A stretch of 11,223 nt of DNA from Balneolales bacterium (lineage in GTDB: Bacteria; Bacteroidota; Rhodothermia; Balneolales; Natronogracilivirgulaceae). The stretch is taken from positions 1 to 11,223 of the forward strand of contig SLQI01000312.1 of the NCBI GenBank assembly GCA_007131535.1, given 5' to 3'. Positions 1 through 5,385 of the stretch are shown here, piece after piece. Every line of letters starts with the position of its first letter. Within the stretch, counting starts at the first letter, position 1. The notes beneath the pieces were generated by a model. The model had not been told where the DNA came from, searched no databases, and saw only the letters and a program-made list of their open reading frames with translations. The position numbers and the translations under genes are program-made.

Positions 1-1
1 A

Positions 2-901
2 ATGAAATCATCGGGTGATGAAATTCCTGAGCTCAGTACCGATATGATCAGGTACAGCTCAATCCTTCCCGGACCGCAGCACGTAGGTTATACCACAATG
101 GGGACTTCCGCGAACTCCAGTTCCGGTTTTTTAGACCGCATCGCGGAAAGTCCGGGATATCTGTTTTTATCTTCGGCATTGCTTCCCGGCCTGGGGCAGG
201 CTGCTAATCAACAGTGGTGGAAAACAGCCGCTTTTGCCGCAATTGAGGCGACGGCTGTGGGGGTTTTCATCTGGAAAGAAAGCGAAGGGCGCAGCGGGGA
301 GCGGCTCTATCAGGAGTTTGCGCACGAAAACTGGAGTGTAATCCAGTATGCCGAATGGCTGGTGGGGTATAATGAGCGATTTACGGATGATTCCTTCAGC
401 ATCGAAGATCTTGCCAATGACGGGGCTAAAGAAAAAATAGCGAAGGGGCCTTTTTTTGATCACGATTATTTCGATCACAAGGATGAATGGGATATTGTAG
501 ACCGGGGTGCTCTAAATGATCTGGAACGCAGTACCCGGTACTTTCAGGAGGACAATCAAAACCCGTTCTCCCATCATCTTGAGCCCTATGGTTCCCAGCA
601 ATATTACGAGTTGATCAGCAAATATTTCCAATACGGGGGCGGATGGAGAGATTGGGATCAGGGGTTAAATCTTGAGTTGGAGCAGGCGTTTATGTCACCG
701 ATGTGGAGGGAGCATGCCGATATCGGCCATCAGTTTAACTATGACCTTCGTGTTGCCCGTAATATGATCAACCTACTTGTGATCAACCATTTTGTAGCCG
801 CTATAGATGCGCTTTTTGTAGGTCAGTTACGTAACACAAATGTGGAATCGTCGTTTTCTGTAGATGAAGGCCCGAAAGTAACGTTAGACTTCCGTTTTTA
901 A
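2..901 (+). CDS. DUF5683-like envelope protein, probably 5'-truncated by the window edge
   Basis: The function is unknown; I recognise the protein only by family resemblance. Residues 57-75 carry the hydrophobic, Gly/Pro-rich stretch SSALLPGLGQAANQQWWKT, followed by a membrane-spanning-type segment at about 75-91. This is the signature of the DUF5683 group of Bacteroidota-type envelope proteins. Further on, YYELISKYFQYGGGW (201-215) resembles the YYE.IGKY.QF..GW motif of such proteins. A second hydrophobic segment (about 253-274, with NMINLLVINHFVAAIDALF) precedes a C-terminus ending in LDFRF, an aromatic end common in envelope proteins of this group. The ATG at base 2 is the first codon that can be seen, but the protein has no signal peptide, so the true start is probably left of the window. 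The gene ends 28 bp before the PASTA gene on the same strand and may be co-transcribed with it. The reading frame is solid; the family call is moderate. Confidence 0.75.
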   Translation: MKSSGDEIPELSTDMIRYSSILPGPQHVGYTTMGTSANSSSGFLDRIAESPGYLFLSSALLPGLGQAANQQWWKTAAFAAIEATAVGVFIWKESEGRSGERLYQEFAHENWSVIQYAEWLVGYNERFTDDSFSIEDLANDGAKEKIAKGPFFDHDYFDHKDEWDIVDRGALNDLERSTRYFQEDNQNPFSHHLEPYGSQQYYELISKYFQYGGGWRDWDQGLNLELEQAFMSPMWREHADIGHQFNYDLRVARNMINLLVINHFVAAIDALFVGQLRNTNVESSFSVDEGPKVTLDFRF

Positions 902-929
902 ACTACCACCAGCTTTTTAACTTTACGGT

Positions 930-1748
930 ATGTTAGCAATCCTTACAGATCCCAAAATATACATTTTCATTCTGTCCCTGCTGATTGTCGGGGTGGCAGG
1001 CATTTTCGCTGTTGATCGCATCATTATGCCGGCATACACGAATTACAGTGAAAGCCTTACGGTGCCTGATGTCACCCACATGAGCATTGAAGAGGCCGAA
1101 GAACGCCTCCGGGAACACGGGCTTCGTTTTGAAGTTGATACAGAGCGAACACACGAGGCATTTCCGGCGGATTATGTGGTTGATCAAAACCCCTCCGCCG
1201 AACACCGGGTAAAGCCCAATCGGAAGATTTACCTCACCATAAACACATCGGAAGATGTAACCGTAGAGGTGCCCGATCTTTCCAATTTATCACAGCGTAA
1301 TGCTGAAATTCAGCTTCGTAATAAGGGGCTTCGGCTTGGGAACATCAATTACGAATCCGAGCGATTTCAAAATACGGTTCTCGAACAGTCCATCGCTGCG
1401 GGAAGAAGCGTCAGCCGGGGTACGACCATTGACCTGGTAGTCAGTGACGGGCTCGGTGGCCGCATGGTTTCCATGCCGGATATCGAAGGGCTTAGTGTTA
1501 GCGAAGCGCAGGCCGAGCTACAGAAAGTTGAACTGAGAGTCGGTGAAATTCAGTATCGGGAACGGGCTGACCTGGAGCCCAACATTGTACTTTCCTACTC
1601 TCCGACCGATGAGGAAAGTATCCGGGAAGGTACCGAAATAAACCTGATCGTTTCCGAACAACCCGCCGATGAAGATGATGAGATACAGGAAGGGGTAATT
1701 GTCGATACCACCGATGTTGACCCCGATACCCTTGATATTGACGACTAA
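930..1748 (+). CDS. Membrane-anchored protein with three PASTA domains, no kinase domain
   Basis: A 272-residue protein with a very short cytoplasmic N-terminus, one membrane helix (about residues 10-28), then three PASTA repeats outside the membrane at about 43-107, 111-173 and 179-243. Each repeat has the usual pattern: a VPD/MPD start (VPDV, VPDL, MPDI), a helix with an A/AE..L core, a Gly-Leu turn, and an end such as INLIVSEQ. The last 28 residues are strongly acidic (DEDDEI...DVDPDTLDIDD). In the serine/threonine kinases and penicillin-binding proteins of Gram-positives, PASTA domains sense or bind cell-wall fragments. Here neither a kinase nor a transpeptidase domain is present, so a structural or binding role at the peptidoglycan is an inference. 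It lies 28 bp after the DUF5683-like gene and 71 bp before rpe. No Shine-Dalgarno sequence is seen before the ATG. Confidence 0.9.
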   Translation: MLAILTDPKIYIFILSLLIVGVAGIFAVDRIIMPAYTNYSESLTVPDVTHMSIEEAEERLREHGLRFEVDTERTHEAFPADYVVDQNPSAEHRVKPNRKIYLTINTSEDVTVEVPDLSNLSQRNAEIQLRNKGLRLGNINYESERFQNTVLEQSIAAGRSVSRGTTIDLVVSDGLGGRMVSMPDIEGLSVSEAQAELQKVELRVGEIQYRERADLEPNIVLSYSPTDEESIREGTEINLIVSEQPADEDDEIQEGVIVDTTDVDPDTLDIDD

Positions 1749-1755
1749 CAGTAGC

Positions 1756-1784
1756 CAACCGGGTTACTGCATCAGTACCCGTTG
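1756..1784 (+). other. Bulged hairpin in the PASTA-rpe gap
   Basis: An imperfect inverted repeat. The left arm (1756-1769) can pair with the right arm (1773-1784) to give 12 base pairs in three blocks of four (CAAC/GTTG, GGGT/ACCC, ACTG/CAGT). Single unpaired bases lie at 1760 and 1765, and the loop is CAT. It sits 8 bp after the PASTA stop and 35 bp before the rpe start. It is followed by an A-rich rather than T-rich stretch, so it is a poor intrinsic terminator for rightward transcription. It may instead protect the 3' end of the upstream message or sit in the rpe leader. The pairing is directly visible; its role is a guess. Confidence 0.5.
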
Positions 1785-1819
1785 CAAAAGTATTATTAAA
1801 ACCATAAATCTGTATTACC

Positions 1820-2506
1820 GTGAAACGACCTGAGCCTTTGATTGCCCCCTCTATTCTTTCCGCGGATTTCACCCGACTCGGTGAGCAAATAGATGAAGCT
1901 GTAGATGGCGGGGCAGACTGGATCCATTGCGATGTGATGGACGGCCATTTCGTACCCAATATCAGCTTCGGGCCGATGGTGGTTGAAGCGGCCCGAACCC
2001 GCAATGACGCATTTCTGGATGTCCACCTGATGATCAACAACCCGGAACAGTATATTGTCCAGTTTGCGAAAGCCGGTTCGGATCAAATAAGCGTCCACTG
2101 TGAGGCGACCCCGCATATCCACCGGGCCTTACAAATGATTAACCAAACCGGATGCAAAGCCGGTGTGGCTATCAATCCGGGCACCCCGATTTTTGAATTG
2201 GAGCCCATCCTCCACATGGTGGATCTTGTGATTGTGATGAGTGTAAATCCCGGTTTCGGCGGTCAAAAGTTTATCAAACAGAGTTACCAGCGTATTGAAC
2301 AGCTTGCCAGGCTGCGAAACAGCGGCGGACACCCGTTCCTGATCGAGGTTGACGGCGGGGTGACTCTGGAAAATGCCCGTTCCATCATCGCAGCGGGAGC
2401 TGATGTACTGGTAGCCGGCAGCTCCATATACAGAACCGACTCCATTGCCGATACCATCTCAAAAATGCGCAAAAACGCACAGAGCGCGCTGCGTCCTGTA
2501 GTTTGA
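1820..2506 (+). CDS. rpe: Ribulose-phosphate 3-epimerase
   Basis: Interconverts D-ribulose 5-phosphate and D-xylulose 5-phosphate in the cytoplasmic pentose phosphate pathway. The 228-residue length is normal and the protein is a complete TIM barrel. Visible motifs are IAPSILSADF (8-17), HCDVMDGHFVPNISFG (36-51), DVHLMI (67-72), SVNPGFGGQKFI (141-152), EVDGGV (176-181) and the phosphate-binding VAGSSIY (198-204). The family's metal ligands are all present as H36, D38, H69 and D178, with D38 and D178 as the acid/base pair. The start is a GTG: the frame has a stop at 1805-1807, and the next Met (M40) lies inside the active site, so no ATG start is possible. It sits 71 bp after the PASTA gene, with a hairpin between, and 45 bp before phoH. 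No Shine-Dalgarno sequence is seen. Confidence 0.97.
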   Translation: MKRPEPLIAPSILSADFTRLGEQIDEAVDGGADWIHCDVMDGHFVPNISFGPMVVEAARTRNDAFLDVHLMINNPEQYIVQFAKAGSDQISVHCEATPHIHRALQMINQTGCKAGVAINPGTPIFELEPILHMVDLVIVMSVNPGFGGQKFIKQSYQRIEQLARLRNSGGHPFLIEVDGGVTLENARSIIAAGADVLVAGSSIYRTDSIADTISKMRKNAQSALRPVV

Positions 2507-2551
2507 TTAACCGGAATAATCTCACTAACCTAAACGTTAGATACTTGCCTA

Positions 2552-3559
2552 TTGAATAACCAAAAAGCTACTAACGCCACATTGATAGAAGACTACATCG
2601 CCATTGAAGGGGTAGACCCCGTCACTATTTACGGGTTGAATGATGAGTTGATCGAACGGATCGAAAAATCGTACCCGGATGTCAAAATTACGGCGCGGGG
2701 CAGCAAAATCAAGATCAAGGGGACTGAGCAGGAGTTTAAGGACATCAAAGCGGTGGTTGAAGAACTGATCCGAATGGCCCGCCGCAAACAGCAGATATCT
2801 GCCAAAGATATTGATACGCTGATCGCCCTGCGCAAAAGCGATGAGATCCTGGAGAAAAAGGTTTATCAACCCGAAGAAACCATCATCCATACGCACACCG
2901 GGGAGCCCATACGGGCGAAAACCCCGGGGCAGAAAAAAATTGTAGAGCACTCCTCAAAAAACGATGTGCTCTTTGCGATTGGACCGGCCGGAACCGGCAA
3001 AACATATACTTCGGTGGCTCTTGCAGTCAGAGCTTTAAAAGACCGGCAGGTAAAAAAAATCGTTTTGGTGCGCCCGGCAGTGGAAGCCGGCGAAAGTCTC
3101 GGGTTTTTACCCGGCGATCTGAAAGAAAAGATCGACCCGTACCTGCGACCTCTCTACGACGCCCTGGAAGAAATGATCGACTTTGACCGGCTGCAGCTGA
3201 ACCTTACCAAGAATATCATCGAAATTGCCCCTTTGGCCTACATGCGCGGGCGTACGCTGAATAATGCATTCGTCATCCTGGATGAAGCGCAAAACGCCAC
3301 TCAAATCCAGATGAAAATGTTTCTGACGCGCCTGGGAATGGGTAGTCGCGCGATTATCACGGGAGATATTACGCAAACCGACCTTCCTAAAAAGCAAACA
3401 TCCGGATTGGCTCCTATTCAACAGATCCTTAAGGATGTGGAAGGCATCTCTTTCGTTTACCTTAGCCAGGATGATGTCGTTCGCCACAAACTGGTCCGCG
3501 ACATCATCGATGCCTACGAGCGGCACGAGATCAAAGAAAAGGATAAGGATAAAGAGTAA
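2552..3559 (+). CDS. phoH: PhoH family ATPase (YbeZ-type)
   Basis: A 335-residue cytoplasmic P-loop ATPase of the PhoH/YbeZ group, related to the motor domain of superfamily 1 helicases. Family members are linked to RNA and ribosome metabolism, often next to the endonuclease gene ybeY; no ybeY is seen here. An N-terminal KH-like nucleic-acid-binding region (about 12-75, core ITARGSKIKIKGT) precedes the ATPase. Walker A is GPAGTGKT (144-151), VRPAVEAGESLGFLPGD (173-189) is the family's hallmark stretch, Walker B is VILDEAQN (241-248), sensor-like GDITQTDLP is at 271-279, and RHKLVRDII is at 311-319. The start is a TTG: the frame has a stop at 2531-2533, and the next Met would remove the KH-like region. 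The C-terminal tail (about 325-335) is charged (EIKEKDKDKE) and runs into a purine-rich tract over the stop codon. It stands 45 bp after rpe. Confidence 0.95.
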   Translation: MNNQKATNATLIEDYIAIEGVDPVTIYGLNDELIERIEKSYPDVKITARGSKIKIKGTEQEFKDIKAVVEELIRMARRKQQISAKDIDTLIALRKSDEILEKKVYQPEETIIHTHTGEPIRAKTPGQKKIVEHSSKNDVLFAIGPAGTGKTYTSVALAVRALKDRQVKKIVLVRPAVEAGESLGFLPGDLKEKIDPYLRPLYDALEEMIDFDRLQLNLTKNIIEIAPLAYMRGRTLNNAFVILDEAQNATQIQMKMFLTRLGMGSRAIITGDITQTDLPKKQTSGLAPIQQILKDVEGISFVYLSQDDVVRHKLVRDIIDAYERHEIKEKDKDKE

Positions 3560-3603
3560 GAGTAGAAGAAAGGTTAAGAGGATAAGATAAGAAAGAGATT
3601 TGG
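3533..3603 (+). other. Cytosine-free purine-rich tract across the phoH stop codon
   Basis: Seventy-one consecutive bases contain no C on the + strand, and 60 of them are A or G. The tract covers the last codons of phoH (Lys/Glu/Asp tail), its TAA stop and 44 bases beyond. It is built of short degenerate units such as GGATAA, AAGAG and GATAAG, which suggests slippage-type growth. It ends where the likely promoter region of the next gene starts. The composition is directly counted; no function is shown. Confidence 0.6.
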
Positions 3604-3627
3604 CAGCTCGTTCGTTTGGCTAAGCCT

Positions 3628-3655
3628 TTGCTTGTTGCTCTGGGGTGTATATAAA
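3628..3655 (+). promoter_or_regulatory. Candidate promoter for the MBL-PNP pair
   Basis: The 145-bp gap between phoH and the next gene holds a -35-like TTGCTT (3628-3633) and a -10-like TATAAA (3650-3655) separated by 16 bp, with a TG just upstream of the -10. Transcription would begin near 3662, about 40 bases before the ATG at 3705. The -35 match is weak (3 of 6) and the -10 match good (5 of 6). If the organism uses the Bacteroidota sigma factor, the consensus differs, so this is a candidate only. Confidence 0.35.
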
Positions 3656-3704
3656 TCCCGTTTTAACTCAACTGAACTTCACAACAACGAACCTGAATTT
3701 TTAC

Positions 3705-4526
3705 ATGAGTTCTGATACCGTTACGTGCACCGCTCTGTACGAGGGCACTTTTTCGATTGGTCTGGATAAGCGAATGAAGCCCATCAAACCGAACGAAAAG
3801 GCAGAAAAAGGTGCCTTGAAAGTATCGATAAATCCTTTTCTGATCACCACTCCGGATCGCAATATTTTGATAGACACCGGTTTAGGCCCGTTCGGTCCGC
3901 ATGACCACCGAAAAATCCTTTGTGATTATCTTGCCGGATTTGGTCTTTCCGAATACGATATTACCGACATTTTTCTGAGTCATTTGCATTATGATCACAT
4001 CGGCGGTCTGGCACACAAAGAAAACGGATTCTGGGAGCTGACTTTTCCGGAGGCCTGTGTTTACACCCATGAAAATGAGTGGAACCAGAATATGCAGAAG
4101 TACGGAGACTACGATGAGGAGCCTTTGCTTGCAGAATTTCTCAACTTTGTTAATGCCCGGGCAGACTTTCGTTTTGTCTCTGATGGTGATCAACCCATTC
4201 CGGAAATGACAGCCGAATTGATCGGCGGTCATACCCAATACAGCCTTGCCTGGTGGTTTAAACACGGAGATCACAAGTTTGTGATGGCCGGGGATGTAAT
4301 CGGCAGCAGCGGTGCGCTCAATCGCAGATATGCGGCAAAATATGATTTTGACGGACAGCAAAGCATGAAGATGCGGGAAGCGATAACCCGTCGGGCGTGG
4401 GAAGAAGAATATCTTTTACTATTTTATCACGGTACAGATAATCCGATCGTAAAGCTTAAAGATTACGACGAGAAAAAAGGGTATGTGATCAAACCGGTAA
4501 AATATGAGCCCACAATCGCAAAGTGA
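3705..4526 (+). CDS. Metallo-beta-lactamase-fold hydrolase
   Basis: A 273-residue cytoplasmic hydrolase of the metallo-beta-lactamase superfamily, with no signal peptide. In this numbering the metal motif HLHYDH is at 93-98 (H93, H95, D97, H98). The remaining ligands are GGH (H176), AGD (D197) and YHG (H242), which gives the full set expected for a two-metal site. The beta-strand ILIDTGLG (54-61) precedes it. The overall pattern is like lactonases and other small-ester hydrolases of the AiiA/AttM or glyoxalase II sort, but the substrate cannot be read from sequence. I chose the ATG at 3705; a GTG at 3645 would add 20 residues but falls inside the likely promoter. The gene overlaps the nucleoside phosphorylase by 23 bp, so the two are surely co-transcribed. 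Confidence 0.92.
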   Translation: MSSDTVTCTALYEGTFSIGLDKRMKPIKPNEKAEKGALKVSINPFLITTPDRNILIDTGLGPFGPHDHRKILCDYLAGFGLSEYDITDIFLSHLHYDHIGGLAHKENGFWELTFPEACVYTHENEWNQNMQKYGDYDEEPLLAEFLNFVNARADFRFVSDGDQPIPEMTAELIGGHTQYSLAWWFKHGDHKFVMAGDVIGSSGALNRRYAAKYDFDGQQSMKMREAITRRAWEEEYLLLFYHGTDNPIVKLKDYDEKKGYVIKPVKYEPTIAK

Positions 4527-5301
4527 TCCTTCCGCAATAGCGGCGCACCTGCGCCGGCAAGGGTGGGGTAAGGTGGATGCCGCTGTGATCCTGGGTTCGG
4601 GTCTCGGGGACTTCACCGATCGTATCCACAATGCTGATACGTTGAAGTATGATGAAATACCGGGAATGCACGGGACCAGTGTTGCGGGGCATGAAGGGGC
4701 ACTTTATCGGGGCGAGGCCGGAGGCAAAGCTATTCTTGCATTTGCCGGCCGATTCCACCGGTATGAGGGATACACCCTGGATCAAACACTGTTTCCGGTC
4801 CGGATTGCCGCTGCTATGGGAGCCCGATCGATATTCATATCAAATGCAGCCGGCGGTATCAATCTGCGATTTAGCGTCGGTGATCTGATGTTGATCGATG
4901 ATCTGCTGAATCCGGGAAGTGTTTTATTTGCCACCTCATCTGAACGGGAGTTCATCCGCTATAAGCCGGATCACTGGATCGAAAAGGCAAAAAAGGTTGC
5001 CTGCCGGCTTGGTATCACCCTTCAACAGGGTTGCTATCTGTACGCCCAGGGGCCGAGTTATGAAACCCCGGCAGAGATCCGTGCTTTCCGCATTATGGGA
5101 GGTGATTCGGTGGGTATGTCCACCGCGCCCGAACTCATCGAGGCCCTCAGGCTGGGTATGGATCCGTTCGGCATCTCCCTGATTACCAACAAAGCCGCCG
5201 GGATCTCCAAAGCAAAACTGGATCACAGTGAAATCAAAGAGGCAGCGGAAATGCGGAAAAAAGATTTTGCCGACCTTATAGAGGGATTGATAGCGGATTA
5301 A
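4504..5301 (+). CDS. Purine nucleoside phosphorylase, trimeric (inosine/guanosine) type
   Basis: Cleaves purine ribo- or deoxyribonucleosides with phosphate to the free base and (deoxy)ribose 1-phosphate, in cytoplasmic purine salvage. At 265 residues it has the usual length for the trimeric PNP/MTAP family. Motifs in order are VILGSGLGDF (28-37, phosphate loop), GRFHRYEGY (82-90, with H85 for phosphate and ribose), SNAAGGIN (113-120), GPSYETPAE (183-191), GGDSVGMSTAPE (199-210) and TNKAAG (228-233). E187 and N229 match the Glu/Asn pair that reads 6-oxopurines in human PNP (E201, N243), so inosine and guanosine are the likely substrates, rather than methylthioadenosine. It begins inside the hydrolase gene (23-bp overlap), which implies translational coupling. 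It is the last + strand gene, converging on the UPF0182 gene 84 bp away. Confidence 0.95.
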   Translation: MSPQSQSDPSAIAAHLRRQGWGKVDAAVILGSGLGDFTDRIHNADTLKYDEIPGMHGTSVAGHEGALYRGEAGGKAILAFAGRFHRYEGYTLDQTLFPVRIAAAMGARSIFISNAAGGINLRFSVGDLMLIDDLLNPGSVLFATSSEREFIRYKPDHWIEKAKKVACRLGITLQQGCYLYAQGPSYETPAEIRAFRIMGGDSVGMSTAPELIEALRLGMDPFGISLITNKAAGISKAKLDHSEIKEAAEMRKKDFADLIEGLIAD

Positions 5302-5342
5302 GCAATCCGCCCGCATTTTAAACAATATGGCAAAAGACGGGC

Positions 5343-5376
5343 CGGCCGCTGGAATGTACCCGGCAGCCAGCGGCTG
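5343..5376. terminator. Candidate bidirectional terminator between convergent genes
   Basis: The 84-bp gap between the stops of the PNP gene (+) and the UPF0182 gene (-) holds an inverted repeat. The arms are 5343-5352 and 5367-5376 (core GCCGCTGG/CCAGCGGC, extended by one wobble and one GC pair) with a 14-base loop. On the - strand the stem is followed some bases later by CTTTTG; on the + strand by ACTTTCTG. T-runs are short, so it is not a textbook terminator, but position and strength fit one serving both operons. Confidence 0.45.
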
Positions 5377-5385
5377 ACTTTCTGC

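Noticed and set aside
1498..2040. A 180-codon open frame on the - strand across the PASTA end and the start of rpe
   Set aside because: It overlaps two genes with clear family motifs, runs through the intergenic hairpin, and its protein is low in recognisable features.
2525..2540. Small inverted repeat CTAAC/GTTAG in the rpe-phoH gap
   Set aside because: Only 5 bp with no T-run; expected by chance.
3645..3704. GTG at 3645 as start of the metallohydrolase
   Set aside because: The added 20 residues look like translated leader and the codon sits within the likely promoter; the ATG at 3705 fits better.
3882..4361. A 159-codon open frame on the - strand inside the metallohydrolase gene
   Set aside because: It is antisense to a gene whose metal ligands are all identified; the translation has no known motif.
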